This document shows, one piece after another, positions 54,797 to 64,000 of a stretch of DNA of 64,000 nt; positions within the stretch are counted from its first letter, which is position 1; each line of letters starts with the position of its first letter. Both the position numbers and the translations under genes were made by a program. The stretch spans positions 288,540 through 352,539 of the forward strand of contig NZ_JAJHPU010000042.1 of assembly GCF_020831405.1 (NCBI RefSeq), read 5' to 3'. Source of the DNA: Pseudomonas oryzagri. GTDB taxonomy: Bacteria > Pseudomonadota > Gammaproteobacteria > Pseudomonadales > Pseudomonadaceae. The notes below the pieces were generated by a model. It was not told the origin of the DNA. It made no database searches and saw only the letters and a program-made list of their open reading frames with translations.

Positions 54797-55190
54797 CGAA
54801 ACATCCTCGAAGCGGGGATTTCCGACCGGGAATGGCGCGACTGGCGACCACCGCAAGCCCGCCAGACAATTGATCGCAGCTGGGCAAGTTTGCGCGAACA
54901 ACTCGCCAGGCAATATCGACCCACGCCGCTCTTCAATAATAAAGAACAGCTGCTAATTGGTCGCGCCATTAACTTATCGAGCCTGGCGGATAATTATCCG
55001 CACCCGCGCCAATACCCTGCGCAGGCCCATCGACCGCAGAGCAAAGTCCCTGCCGGCGCCCGCCTGCGCCCTTCCCGGAGAAAATCTCGTTGTTATTGTA
55101 AATTCCGGTTCCTTGTGTATTTTGATTACGCCACTTCGCCGCGAGTTGCCGGCCAAGTGCGCTGGAAATCTATTGGCCGCCTTTGGCGGC
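54797..55190. other. Divergent intergenic region between DUF1329 copy 2 and LysR gene
   Basis: About 400 bases without a recognised gene. The part at 54930-55000 is AT-rich and should hold the promoter of the DUF1329 gene. Confidence 0.45.
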
Positions 55191-55235
55191 GTCCAATACC
55201 ATCAGAATGCGCCGCCGCTACCGCAAAGGTATCGA
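55191..55235. promoter_or_regulatory. Composite operator upstream of the LysR gene
   Basis: GTCCAATACCA (55191-55201) is followed at 37-base start-to-start distance by GGTATCGA (55228-55235), with TACC five bases before the latter. It ends 32 bases before the LysR start, consistent with self-regulation. Confidence 0.68.
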
Positions 55236-55267
55236 GTGGCCGTCCCGCTCCGACACAGGCTGCCCGC

Positions 55268-56176
55268 ATGGATCTTCGCCATCTCCGTTACTTCATCGCC
55301 GTCGCCGAAGAACAGAACATCGGCCGGGCCGCCGCGCGCCTGCACATCTCCCAGCCGCCGCTGACCCGGCAGATCCAGCAGCTCGAGGAGGAGCTGGGCG
55401 TGCTGCTGTTCACCCGCACCCCGCGCGGCATGGAGCTGACCCCGGCGGGCGAGCAGCTGCTCGAGGAGGCGCGCAACATCCGCGCGCTGGTCGAGCAGGC
55501 CACCGAGCGCACCCAGCGCGCCGGCCAGGGCAAGCTCGGCCGCCTGGACGTCGGCATCTTCGGCTCGGCGATCATCGACGTCATTCCGAAGCTACTGGAG
55601 GCCTTTCGCGGCGCCTATCCGGACGTCAAGGTCGTGCTGCACAGCATGAACAAGAACGAGCAGATCGAGGCGCTGCGCCAGCGGCGCATCAATATCGGCT
55701 TCAACCGGATCATCACGCCGCTGCCGGACATCGCCTCCGAGCTGGTCTCCACCGAATCGCTGCTGCTGGCGGTCAACGCCAGCCATCCGCTGGCCGAGAA
55801 GGCCGTGGTGCCCTTCCACTCGCTCGCCGATCACCCGCTGGTCATGTTCCCGGCAGGCAGCCGTCCGGGCCTGATCGACAAGGTGTTCGGCCTCTGCCAG
55901 CAGGTGGGCTTCGTCCCGCAGGTTTCCCAGGAGGTCGGCGACGTCATCTCGGCCATCGCCCTGGTCGCCCGCGGCTTCGGCGCCTGCCTGGTCTCGCAGT
56001 CCACCTCCGTGCTGAGCCTGCCGGGGGTGGTCTACCGCCCGCTCAGCGGCCTGCCCGACAACGCGCAGATCGACCTCAGCTGCATCTTCCGCGCCGACGA
56101 CCGCTCCCCCATCCTCGAAGCCTTTCTCGAGGTGCTGCGCGACTTCCGCCACCAGGAACGCTCGCACGGCGCCTGA
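55268..56176 (+). CDS. LysR-family regulator
   Basis: This 302-aa protein starts MDLRHLRYFIAVAEEQN, with the helix-turn-helix AARLHISQPPLTRQIQQLE and a substrate-binding domain. The sequence is of the CatM/BenM-like aromatic-responsive class. It is divergent from DUF1329 copy 2 and convergent with the hydroxyisourate hydrolase gene. Conserved operators upstream of itself and of the DUF1302 gene suggest it controls the envelope cluster and not the urate genes. Confidence 0.88.
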   Translation: MDLRHLRYFIAVAEEQNIGRAAARLHISQPPLTRQIQQLEEELGVLLFTRTPRGMELTPAGEQLLEEARNIRALVEQATERTQRAGQGKLGRLDVGIFGSAIIDVIPKLLEAFRGAYPDVKVVLHSMNKNEQIEALRQRRINIGFNRIITPLPDIASELVSTESLLLAVNASHPLAEKAVVPFHSLADHPLVMFPAGSRPGLIDKVFGLCQQVGFVPQVSQEVGDVISAIALVARGFGACLVSQSTSVLSLPGVVYRPLSGLPDNAQIDLSCIFRADDRSPILEAFLEVLRDFRHQERSHGA

Positions 56177-56205
56177 GCGCCGGGACAGCCGCGGAACAGG
56201 CCGCT

Positions 56206-56556
56206 TCAGCTGCCCCGATAGGTCGAATAGCCGTACGGCGAGACCAGCAAAGGCACGTGATAGTGGCCCTGGTCGCCCAGGCCGACGCGCAACACCACCA
56301 CGTCGAGGAACGCCGGCTCGGCCAGGGCGACGCCGCGCCGGCGGTAGTAGTCGCCGAGCTGGAAGTGCAGTTCGTACACCCCTGCCACCAGGCTCTCGCC
56401 CTGCAGCAGCGGCTCGTCGCAACGGCCGTCGGCATTGGTCGTCACCTCGCGCAGCAGGCTCCGCCGTTCGCCGTCCAGTCGATACAGCGCCAGCGCGATA
56501 CCGGCCCCGGGACAGCCGTGGCTGGTATCCAGAACGTGGGTCGTCAACTTTGCCAT
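56206..56556 (-). CDS. hiuH: 5-hydroxyisourate hydrolase
   Basis: This 116-aa transthyretin-related protein shows the N-terminal HVLDTSHGCPG and the C-terminal YRGS signature, both at the active site. It converts 5-hydroxyisourate to OHCU. It is transcribed opposite to the other urate genes, across a 206-base divergent region. Confidence 0.94.
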   Translation of the reverse strand: MAKLTTHVLDTSHGCPGAGIALALYRLDGERRSLLREVTTNADGRCDEPLLQGESLVAGVYELHFQLGDYYRRRGVALAEPAFLDVVVLRVGLGDQGHYHVPLLVSPYGYSTYRGS

Positions 56557-56762
56557 CTTGCCTGGCGCCGCGCGGGCGTGCGTTGCGGCGCCATCCTCCT
56601 TGGTCGGAAATGTGGCCGATCGCCGGCAGGAACATCCGGGCCTTGCCATGACCGCGCTGCGCCAAACCGGCGGGATCGCGCAAAAACCTGACCGGGCGGG
56701 CAAGTTTTTGCTACACAACGTATAGCACCGCCTCATCGCCAGCCTGTCAGCGGAGCGTGCCA

Positions 56763-57278
56763 ATGACTGCCTTCGCCAGCCTCAAGCCCTCGACCTTGCC
56801 CCGCGCAGCCTTCGTCGCCGCCTTCGCCGATATCTACGAGCACTCGCCCTGGGTGGCCGAACGGGTGTTCGCCCAGGGCATCGGCAGCGACGACGACGCC
56901 ATCGAGCACCTGCACGGACGCATGGCGCGCGTGCTGCTGGAGGCCGGGCGCGAGGCCCAGCTGGCGCTGATCAACGCCCACCCGGACCTGGCCGGCAAGG
57001 CAGCCATGCGCGGCGAACTGACCGCCGCCTCCACTGCCGAACAGGCCGGTGCCGGAATCGACGCGTGCAGCGCCGAGGAGTTCGCCCGCTTCGGCGAACT
57101 CAACGCGGCCTACAAGGCCCGCTTCGGCTTCCCCTTCATCATGGCGGTGAAGGGCAGCGACCGACGGCAGATCCTCGCCGCCTTCGCGCAGCGTCTGCAC
57201 AACACGCCCGAGCAGGAATTCGCGCGCGCCCTGGCGGAAATCAACCGGATCGCGCTGCTGCGCCTGCAGGCGCTGTAG
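56763..57278 (+). CDS. uraD: OHCU decarboxylase
   Basis: This 171-aa protein has AHPDLAGKAAMRGELTAASTAEQ, the family core containing the catalytic His-Pro, and RFGFPFIMAVKG. It turns OHCU into S-allantoin. The start ATG has CGGAG upstream; a GTG six bases earlier is too close to that site. It is the first of five plus-strand urate genes. Confidence 0.93.
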   Translation: MTAFASLKPSTLPRAAFVAAFADIYEHSPWVAERVFAQGIGSDDDAIEHLHGRMARVLLEAGREAQLALINAHPDLAGKAAMRGELTAASTAEQAGAGIDACSAEEFARFGELNAAYKARFGFPFIMAVKGSDRRQILAAFAQRLHNTPEQEFARALAEINRIALLRLQAL

Positions 57279-57390
57279 CCGCGCGCCCCGGCAGCCAAGC
57301 TCCAAGGCGGAGAGTCAGCCGAAGAAAGCGCGCCCGCGCGCCTTCGCCACCCGAACGACAGGCCCGCCCGGCGGGCAAGGGGTATCTGGC

Positions 57391-58593
57391 GTGGAAGGAC
57401 ACTTCACCGAATGGCTGAACCTTAGCGTGCGCTGGATCCACATGATCGTCGGCATCGCCTGGATCGGCGCCTCCTTCTACTTCAACTGGCTGGAGAACAA
57501 CCTCGAGCGCAGCAACCCGCGCGAGGGGCTGGCCGGCGACCTCTGGGCGATCCATGGCGGCGGCATCTACCACCTGGAGAAGTACAGGCTGGCGCCGCCG
57601 CAGATGCCGGAACGCCTGCACTGGTTCAAGTGGGAGGCCTACAGCACCTGGCTGTCCGGCGTGGCGCTGCTCGCCGTGGTCTACTACCTCAATCCCGGCC
57701 TGTACCTGCTCGCCCCCGGCAGCGACCTCGCTCCGGCCGCCGGCGTGGCCATCGGCCTGGGCTCGCTGCTGGTCGGCTGGTTCGTCTACGACCTGTTGTG
57801 CGACTCGCCGCTGGGCCGGCGGCCCGTGCTGCTCGGCGCCGTGCTGTTCGCCCTGATCGCGTTCGCCGCCTGGGCCTATGCGCAGGCGTTCAGCGGCCGC
57901 GGCGCCTATATCCATACCGGCGCACTGATCGGCACACTCATGGTCGGCAACGTGTTCCGCGTCATCATCCCGGCCCAGCGCGCGCTGGTGAAGGCCATCG
58001 CCGAGGGCAGCCAACCCGATCCGCGCCTGCCGGCCAAGGGACTGCTGCGCTCGCGACACAACAACTACTTCACCCTGCCGGTGCTGTTCATCATGATCAG
58101 CAACCACTTCCCGAGCACCTACGGCAGCTCGTACAACTGGCTGATCCTCGCCGCCCTCGCCGCGCTCTCGGTGCTGGTGCGCCACTACTTCAACACCCGC
58201 CGGCACAGCCAGAAATTCGCCTGGACCCTGCCAGCCGCTGCATTGGGCCTGTTCTGCCTGGCCTTCGTCAGCGCACCCGAACGAACCGCCGCACCGCCAA
58301 CCGCCAGCGCTGCGGCCAGCGGCACGCCAAGCGGCCAGTTCGCCGCGGTGCGCGCGGTGATCCAGGCGCGCTGCAGCCCCTGCCACTCCGCCCAGCCGAG
58401 CAGCACGTTGTTCAGCAGCGCGCCGGCCGGCGTGATGTTCGACAGCGCCGAGCAGATCCGCCAGCTGGCGCCGCGGATCCAGGCCCAGGCGGTGGCCAGC
58501 CAGACCATGCCGCTCGGCAATATCACCCAAATGACCGTCCAGGAGCGCGCACTGCTCGGCGCCTGGATCGCCAACGGCGCGCCGATCGACTGA
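57391..58593 (+). CDS. puuD: Membrane urate hydroxylase with C-terminal cytochrome c domain
   Basis: This 400-aa protein has about eight membrane helices carrying conserved histidines ([46 protein letters not shown]). A C-terminal periplasmic haem domain follows with CSPCH near residue 330. PuuD oxidises urate to 5-hydroxyisourate and passes electrons to the respiratory chain instead of making peroxide. It begins with GTG behind AAGGGG. Confidence 0.9.
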   Translation: MEGHFTEWLNLSVRWIHMIVGIAWIGASFYFNWLENNLERSNPREGLAGDLWAIHGGGIYHLEKYRLAPPQMPERLHWFKWEAYSTWLSGVALLAVVYYLNPGLYLLAPGSDLAPAAGVAIGLGSLLVGWFVYDLLCDSPLGRRPVLLGAVLFALIAFAAWAYAQAFSGRGAYIHTGALIGTLMVGNVFRVIIPAQRALVKAIAEGSQPDPRLPAKGLLRSRHNNYFTLPVLFIMISNHFPSTYGSSYNWLILAALAALSVLVRHYFNTRRHSQKFAWTLPAAALGLFCLAFVSAPERTAAPPTASAAASGTPSGQFAAVRAVIQARCSPCHSAQPSSTLFSSAPAGVMFDSAEQIRQLAPRIQAQAVASQTMPLGNITQMTVQERALLGAWIANGAPID

Positions 58594-58622
58594 CCTTTCG
58601 TCCAACCACTGCGGACCCAGCC

Positions 58623-59561
58623 ATGCCAGCAGACCAGAGCTACCCGCGCGACCTGATCGGCTACGGCCGCAACCCGCCCCACGCCAACTGGCCCGGCAAC
58701 GCGCGGATCGCCGTGCAGTTCGTGCTCAACTACGAGGAAGGCGGCGAGAACTGCGTGCTGCATGGCGACCCCGGCAGCGAGCAGTTCCTCTCCGAGATGT
58801 ACAACCCGGCCAGCTTCGCCGACCGCCACCTGTCGATGGAGTCGATCTACGAATACGGCTCGCGGGTCGGCGTCTGGCGCCTGCTGCGCGAGTTCGAGCG
58901 CCGCGAGCTGCCGCTGACCGTGTTCGCCGTGGCCATGGCACTGGAGCGCCACCCCGAGCTGACCGCCGCCTTCGGCGAGCTCGGCCACGAGATCGCCTGC
59001 CACGGCTGGCGCTGGATCAGCTACCAGAACGTCGCCGAGGACGTCGAGCGCGCCCATCTGCAGCAGGCCATGGCCAGCATCCAGCGCCTCACCGGCGAGC
59101 TTCCGCTGGGCTGGTACACCGGCCGCGACTCGCCGAACACCCGCCGCCTGCTGGTCGATCACGGCGGTTTGCTCTACGACTCGGACTACTACGGCGACGA
59201 CCTGCCGTTCTGGACCGAAGTGACCGCCAGCGACGGCCGCCAGGTCCCGCACCTGATCGTGCCCTACACCCTCGACAGCAACGACATGCGCTTCGCCCTG
59301 CCGCAGGGCTTCTCCCACGCCGACGAGTTCTTCAACTACCTGCGCGACAGCTTCGACGTGCTGTATGCCGAGGGCGCCGAACGCCCGGCGATGCTCAGCG
59401 TCGGCATGCACTGCCGCCTGCTCGGCCGGCCGGGCCGCTTCCGGGCCCTGCAGCGTTTTCTCGACTACATCGAGCAGTACGACCGGGTCTGGGTCTGCCG
59501 GCGGGTGGACATCGCCCGCCACTGGATCGCCGAGCACCCCTACCCGCCTTGCCACCGTTGA
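58623..59561 (+). CDS. puuE: Allantoinase, PuuE type
   Basis: This 312-aa polysaccharide-deacetylase-like protein is the cofactor-independent PuuE allantoinase. [19 protein letters not shown] and [14 protein letters not shown] are diagnostic. It hydrolyses allantoin to allantoate. It lies 29 bases after puuD. Confidence 0.93.
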   Translation: MPADQSYPRDLIGYGRNPPHANWPGNARIAVQFVLNYEEGGENCVLHGDPGSEQFLSEMYNPASFADRHLSMESIYEYGSRVGVWRLLREFERRELPLTVFAVAMALERHPELTAAFGELGHEIACHGWRWISYQNVAEDVERAHLQQAMASIQRLTGELPLGWYTGRDSPNTRRLLVDHGGLLYDSDYYGDDLPFWTEVTASDGRQVPHLIVPYTLDSNDMRFALPQGFSHADEFFNYLRDSFDVLYAEGAERPAMLSVGMHCRLLGRPGRFRALQRFLDYIEQYDRVWVCRRVDIARHWIAEHPYPPCHR

Positions 59562-59578
59562 AGCAGGAGTCTTCCGCC

Positions 59579-60613
59579 ATGGCCCTCCCCGGCACCCCCG
59601 TGATCGCCCCGCCCGCCCAGTTGCCCGAGTGGGCCGCCAGGGCGGTCGACCTCGCCAGTCCGCGCCTCGGCGCCCAGGCGCTGTGCGCCTCCGACGCCTT
59701 CTTCGCGCCGCTCGAGCGCATGCTCGACCCGGCGCCGGCGGTGTTCCATCCGGGCCGCTACGACGACAACGGCAAGTGGATGGACGGCTGGGAAACGCGG
59801 CGCAAGCGTCACGCCGGCCATGACTGGGCGCTGATCCGCCTCGGCGTGCGCGGCACGATCCGCGGCTTCGACGTCGACACCAGCCACTTCACCGGCAACT
59901 ATCCGCCGGCGGTGTCCATCGAGGCCTGCGTGTGCGCCAGCGACGAGCTCGACACCCTGCAGGCGGCGAGCTGGCGCGAAATCCTGCCGCCCAGTGCCCT
60001 GGGGCCGAACAGCCATCACCTGCTGGAGTCGGCCAGCGGCGAGGCCTGGACCCACCTGCGCGTCAACATCTTCCCCGACGGCGGCATCGCCCGCCTGCGC
60101 GTCTACGGCCAGCCGGTGGGCGGCCTGGAAAGCGCCGGCGACGGCCTGGTCGACCTGCTCGCCATGGTCAACGGCGGCCGCGCCCTGAGCTGGAACGACG
60201 CCAGCTTCGGCTCGTCGGTCAGCAACCTGCTGCTGCCCGGCCGCGGCCTGAGCATGGGCGACGGCTGGGAAACCCGCCGCCGCCGCGAGCCCGGCAACGA
60301 CTGGTGCGTGCTGCAGCTGGGCGCTGTCGGCAGCGTCGAGCGCATCGAGGTGGATACCGCGTTCTTCAAGGGCAACTACCCCGATCGCTGCTCGCTGCAG
60401 GCCGCCTGGGTCAGCGGCGGCACCGACCAGTCGATCACCACCCAGAGCATGTTCTGGCCGCTGCTGATGCCCGAGCAGCCACTGTCGATGGACGCGCTGC
60501 ACGAGTTCGCCGAGCAGGTGCTGCCGCTGGGGCCGATCAGCCACGTGCGCTTCAACATCCACCCCGACGGCGGCGTGTCGCGCCTGCGCCTGTGGGGCAG
60601 GGTCGCCCGATGA
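59579..60613 (+). CDS. alc: Allantoicase
   Basis: This 344-aa protein is built of two homologous beta-sandwich halves, each with a GWETRR motif ([15 protein letters not shown] and [15 protein letters not shown]) and an [15 protein letters not shown] end. It splits allantoate into ureidoglycolate and urea. A CAGGAG ribosome site precedes the ATG. The stop overlaps the allA start. Confidence 0.93.
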   Translation: MALPGTPVIAPPAQLPEWAARAVDLASPRLGAQALCASDAFFAPLERMLDPAPAVFHPGRYDDNGKWMDGWETRRKRHAGHDWALIRLGVRGTIRGFDVDTSHFTGNYPPAVSIEACVCASDELDTLQAASWREILPPSALGPNSHHLLESASGEAWTHLRVNIFPDGGIARLRVYGQPVGGLESAGDGLVDLLAMVNGGRALSWNDASFGSSVSNLLLPGRGLSMGDGWETRRRREPGNDWCVLQLGAVGSVERIEVDTAFFKGNYPDRCSLQAAWVSGGTDQSITTQSMFWPLLMPEQPLSMDALHEFAEQVLPLGPISHVRFNIHPDGGVSRLRLWGRVAR

Positions 60614-61107
60614 ACGGCCTGCAGCTCATCCCGGCGCCGCTGGAGCGCACGGCCTTCGCCCCCTTCGGCGAGGTGATCGAGGCCGGCGAGGCGGTGCGCC
60701 ACTTCACCATCAACGCCGGCAACACCGAGCGCTACCACGACCTGGCCAATATCCAGCCGGGCGCGGACGGCCGGGCGATCGTCTCGATCTTCCGCGCCCA
60801 ACCGCGCCAGCTGCCCTTCACGGTGACGATGATGGAACGCCACCCGCTCGCCAGCCAGGCGTTCATGCCGTTGTCCGGGCGGCCCTACCTGGTGGTGGTG
60901 GCGCCGGCCGGCCCGGCGCCGCAGGTCGAGGATCTGCGCGTGTTCCTCGCCCGCGGCGACCAGGGGGTCAACTACGCCCCGGGCGTCTGGCACCATCCGC
61001 TGCTGGCCCTGGGCGAGGTCTCGGACTTCCTGGTCATCGACCGCAGCGGCCCCGGCGCCAACTGCGACGAGGTCGAGCTGGTGCCCGGCGGGGTGATTCC
61101 CGGCTGA
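60610..61107 (+). CDS. allA: Ureidoglycolate lyase
   Basis: This 165-aa cupin protein has [11 protein letters not shown] near the N terminus, [17 protein letters not shown] in the centre and [14 protein letters not shown], carrying the metal-site histidines. It releases glyoxylate and urea, ending the urate pathway encoded here. It is coupled to alc by ATGA. Confidence 0.93.
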   Translation: MNGLQLIPAPLERTAFAPFGEVIEAGEAVRHFTINAGNTERYHDLANIQPGADGRAIVSIFRAQPRQLPFTVTMMERHPLASQAFMPLSGRPYLVVVAPAGPAPQVEDLRVFLARGDQGVNYAPGVWHHPLLALGEVSDFLVIDRSGPGANCDEVELVPGGVIPG

Positions 61108-61390
61108 GCGGGATCGCGCCCTGCCGGGCGGAAAAAAGGCCCGTGGGCAGTGCCGACAGGCCCGCTCTTGAGCGGCTGCCGATCCGCCCGCTCCACCCTC
61201 CGCTCCACCCATTTCCACCCGAAAATCCACCCGCGGCTGGACGCGCGCGCCCTGGGCCGCCTGCTAAAAATCGGCCCAGCTCGGATGACCAACCCACCGC
61301 ACGAGGCCCCGCCCCGCGGCGTTCCGGCCGAACGGAACACCCCGCCCCCGGCACCTCGGCGAGACCCAAAAAATCCAAGAGGAAAACGTC

Positions 61391-62518
61391 ATGGCTGAAG
61401 CAAAAGTGCTCAGCGGCGCCGGCCTGCGCGGCCAGATCGCCGGACAAACTGCCCTGTCCACCGTCGGCAAGGAAGGCGCCGGCCTGACCTACCGCGGCTA
61501 CGATGTGCGCGAGCTGGCCAAGGACTGCCTGTTCGAGGAAGTCGCCTACCTGCTGCTGTACGGCGAGCTGCCCACCAGCGCCCAGCTCGACGCCTACCAG
61601 ACCCGCCTCAAGGGCCTGCGCGATCTGCCCCAGGCACTGAAGGAAGTGCTCGAGCGCATCCCGGCCGACGCCCATCCGATGGATGTGATGCGCACCGGTT
61701 GCTCGATGCTCGGCAACCTGGAGCCGGAAGCGAGCTTCGATGCGCAGCGCGACATCGCCGACCGCCTGCTCGCCGCCTTCCCGGCGATCATGTGCTACTG
61801 GTATCGCTTCTCCCATCAGGGCGTGCGCATCAATTGCGTCACCAACGAGGCCGACCTCGGCGGTCACTTCCTCGCCCTGCTGCACGACAAGAAGCCCAGC
61901 GAACTGCACCGCAAGGTGATGAACGTGTCGCTGATCCTCTACGCCGAGCACGAGTTCAACGCCTCGACCTTCACCGCGCGCGTGTGCGCCTCGACCCTGT
62001 CGGACCTGTACTCCTGCATCACCGGCGCCATCGGCTCGCTGCGCGGCCCGCTGCACGGCGGCGCCAACGAGGCGGCCATGGAGATGATCGAGAAGTTCGC
62101 CTCGCCCGAGGAAGCCACCGCCGGCACCCTCGCCATGCTGGCGCGCAAGGACAAGATCATGGGCTTCGGCCACGCGATCTACAGCGTCTCCGACCCGCGC
62201 AACGAGGTGATCAAGGGCTGGTCCAAGCAGCTCGCCGAGGAAGTGGGCGACACCGTGCTGTTCCCGGTTTCCGAGGCCATCGACAAGGTCATGTGGGAGC
62301 AGAAGAAGCTGTTCCCCAACGCCGACTTCTACCATGCGTCCGCCTACAACTTCATGGGCATCCCGACCAAGCTGTTCACCCCGATCTTCGTCTGCTCGCG
62401 GGTCACCGGTTGGGCCTCCCACGTGTTCGAGCAGCGCGCCAACAACCGCATCATCCGCCCGAGCGCCGAGTACACCGGCGTCGAGCCGCGCGCCGTGCCG
62501 CGCATCGGCCAGCGCTGA
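61391..62518 (+). CDS. prpC: 2-methylcitrate synthase
   Basis: This 375-aa citrate synthase-family enzyme starts MAEAKVLSGAGLRGQIAGQ, the PrpC opening. Catalytic residues lie in SLRGPLHGGANE (His), MGFGHAIYSVSDPR (His) and a late Asp in FPNADFYHASAYN. It condenses propionyl-CoA with oxaloacetate. The neighbours are not prpB or prpF, so the 2-methylcitrate genes appear split. A strong hairpin follows. Confidence 0.93.
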   Translation: MAEAKVLSGAGLRGQIAGQTALSTVGKEGAGLTYRGYDVRELAKDCLFEEVAYLLLYGELPTSAQLDAYQTRLKGLRDLPQALKEVLERIPADAHPMDVMRTGCSMLGNLEPEASFDAQRDIADRLLAAFPAIMCYWYRFSHQGVRINCVTNEADLGGHFLALLHDKKPSELHRKVMNVSLILYAEHEFNASTFTARVCASTLSDLYSCITGAIGSLRGPLHGGANEAAMEMIEKFASPEEATAGTLAMLARKDKIMGFGHAIYSVSDPRNEVIKGWSKQLAEEVGDTVLFPVSEAIDKVMWEQKKLFPNADFYHASAYNFMGIPTKLFTPIFVCSRVTGWASHVFEQRANNRIIRPSAEYTGVEPRAVPRIGQR

Positions 62519-62530
62519 GTAGCAGGTTTA

Positions 62531-62590
62531 TGGGAGCAGTACCGGGAAAGAGGCTGGTCGCCCTCGCTTTCCCGGTACTGCTCCCATTCT
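62531..62590 (+). terminator. Strong terminator between prpC and acnB
   Basis: The 20-base arms at 62531-62550 and 62567-62586 are perfect complements (TGGGAGCAGT... with ...ACTGCTCCCA) around a 16-base loop, followed by TTCTTTTG. It starts 12 bases after the prpC stop. Confidence 0.85.
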
Positions 62591-62648
62591 TTTGTCCGCC
62601 GTTTCATCCGGCACGCCGCATACCATCGACATGAATGGAGATATCGCC

Positions 62649-64000
62649 TTGCTCGCAAGTTATCGCCAACACCTGGAAGAACGCGCCCAGCAGGGCCTGC
62701 CGCCCCTGGCCCTGAACGCCGAGCAGACCGCCGCCCTGGTCGAACTGCTGAAGAATCCGCCGGCTGGCGAAGAACAGGTCCTGGTCGATCTGATCACCAA
62801 CCGCGTCCCCGCAGGCGTGGATGAGGCCGCCTACGTCAAGGCCGGCTTCCTGACCGCTCTGGCCAAGGGCGAAGTCGCCTCGCCGCTGCTGAGCAAGCAG
62901 CGCGCCGTCGAGCTGCTGGGCACCATGCAGGGCGGCTACAACATCGCCACCCTGGTCGAGCTGCTGGACAACGCCGAGCTGGCCAACGCCGCCGCCGAGC
63001 AGCTCAAGTACACCCTGCTGATGTTCGACGCCTTCCACGACGTCTCCGAGCGCGCCAAGAAGGGCAACGCCGCCGCCAAGGCCGTGCTGCAGTCCTGGGC
63101 CGACGGCGAGTGGTTCCTGGCCAAGCCGGCCGTGCCGGAAAAAGTCACCCTGACCGTGTTCAAGGTCCCGGGCGAAACCAACACCGACGACCTGTCCCCC
63201 GCTCCGGACGCCTGGTCGCGCCCCGACATCCCGCTGCACGCCCTGGCCATGCTGAAGATGGCCCGCGACGGCATCGAGCCGGTCCAGCCGGGCTCGGTCG
63301 GCCCGCTGCAGCAGATCGAAGCCGCCAAGGCCAAGGGCTTCCCGGTCGCCTACGTCGGTGACGTGGTCGGTACCGGTTCTTCCCGCAAGTCCGCCACCAA
63401 CTCGGTGCTGTGGTTCTTCGGCGACGACATTCCGTTCGTGCCGAACAAGCGCGCCGGTGGCTTCTGCTTCGGCACCAAGATCGCCCCGATCTTCTACAAC
63501 ACCATGGAAGACGCCGGCGCCCTGCCGATCGAATTCGACTGCACCAACCTGGCCATGGGCGACGTCATCGACGTGTACCCGTACGCTGGCAAGGTCTGCA
63601 AGCATGGCACCGAAGAAGTCGTCACCACCTTCGAACTGAAGACCGACGTGCTGCTCGACGAAGTCCGCGCCGGCGGCCGTATCCCGCTGATCATCGGCCG
63701 CGGCCTGACCGAGAAGGCCCGCGCCGAGCTGGGCCTGGCGCCGTCCACCCTGTTCCACAAGCCGGAAGCGCCGGCCGACAGCGGCAAGGGCTTCACCCTC
63801 GCCCAGAAGATGGTCGGCCGCGCCTGCGGCGTCGAAGGTATCCGTCCGGGCACCTACTGCGAACCGAAGATGACCACCGTCGGCTCCCAGGACACCACCG
63901 GCCCGATGACCCGCGACGAGCTGAAGGACCTGGCCTGCCTGGGCTTCTCCGCCGACCTGGTGATGCAGTCCTTCTGCCACACCGCCGCCTATCCGAAGCC
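62649..64000 (+). CDS. acnB: Aconitate hydratase B, 5' part (continues beyond window)
   Basis: About 450 residues of AcnB are visible and the frame is open to the right edge. Segments such as PPAGEEQVLVDLITNRVP, GETNTDDLSPAPDAWSRPD and VGTGSSRKSATNSVLWFFG are diagnostic of the HEAT-like and swivelling domains that come first in AcnB. The start TTG at 62649 (MLASYRQH) is preferred because GGAG lies 8 bases upstream and family proteins start there; an in-frame ATG at 62631 would add six residues. It isomerises citrate and can hydrate 2-methyl-cis-aconitate. Confidence 0.94.
   Translation, partial: MLASYRQHLEERAQQGLPPLALNAEQTAALVELLKNPPAGEEQVLVDLITNRVPAGVDEAAYVKAGFLTALAKGEVASPLLSKQRAVELLGTMQGGYNIATLVELLDNAELANAAAEQLKYTLLMFDAFHDVSERAKKGNAAAKAVLQSWADGEWFLAKPAVPEKVTLTVFKVPGETNTDDLSPAPDAWSRPDIPLHALAMLKMARDGIEPVQPGSVGPLQQIEAAKAKGFPVAYVGDVVGTGSSRKSATNSVLWFFGDDIPFVPNKRAGGFCFGTKIAPIFYNTMEDAGALPIEFDCTNLAMGDVIDVYPYAGKVCKHGTEEVVTTFELKTDVLLDEVRAGGRIPLIIGRGLTEKARAELGLAPSTLFHKPEAPADSGKGFTLAQKMVGRACGVEGIRPGTYCEPKMTTVGSQDTTGPMTRDELKDLACLGFSADLVMQSFCHTAAYPK

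Overview
The window looks like a Pseudomonas chromosome. It is GC-rich and carries an OprD-family porin, a DUF2388 protein, REP-like palindromes, dmp-type phenol genes and a PuuD/PuuE/HIU ureide block. Start codons were chosen from ribosome sites and family lengths, and all functional calls come from motif and family recognition by eye.

Layout. 0-4.4 kb: the end of an OprD porin, a small PAAR / peptidoglycan amidase / putative immunity set with lower GC, and a CHAP-domain protein. 4.4-10.2 kb (minus strand): a catechol 2,3-dioxygenase gene followed by a complete multicomponent phenol hydroxylase (dmpKLMNOP type), behind a sigma-54 promoter with an adjacent IHF site. 10.6-11.7 kb: an intact IS1595-family element inserted in a REP-like palindrome, with 8-bp target duplications. 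11.8-14 kb: thioesterase, bestrophin and NIPSNAP genes. 14.3-22.5 kb (minus): an indole-3-acetic acid (IAA) catabolic operon in the order iacH-A-B-I-C-D-E-F-(G). 23.5-30.2 kb (minus): a meta-cleavage operon (ferredoxin, XylE-type dioxygenase, dmpC-E-F-G-H-I) that lacks the hydrolase gene dmpD/xylF. 30.8-37.6 kb (minus): a FeaR-like AraC regulator, an arylacetaldehyde dehydrogenase, a c-type cytochrome and a TTQ-dependent aromatic amine dehydrogenase (aauB-E-D-A). 38.6-42 kb: a MarR regulator (IacR candidate) and an MFS transporter. 42.4-45.2 kb: DUF2388, an M23 peptidase and a DmpR/XylR-type sigma-54 activator. 45.4-56.2 kb: an SDR, an MMPL/RND protein, a YCF48-type propeller protein and DUF1329-DUF1302-DUF1329, with a LysR regulator. 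56.2-61.1 kb: urate-to-glyoxylate genes. 61.4 kb to the end: prpC and the start of acnB.

How the genes fit together. The 14-42 kb block reads as one pathway: arylamine (tryptamine-like) to arylacetaldehyde (aau), to indole-3-acetate (aldehyde dehydrogenase), to catechol (iac), to pyruvate and acetyl-CoA (meta operon). Supporting this, four promoters in the block share a TTGACA -35 box followed at fixed spacing by TCACGTGA (one copy degenerate). They lie before the iac operon, the meta operon, the FeaR-like gene and the region leading to the MFS gene. This suggests one regulator, most simply the MarR protein at 38.6 kb, controls the block. A second shared operator with conserved 37-bp spacing links the LysR gene to the DUF1302/DUF1329 cluster.
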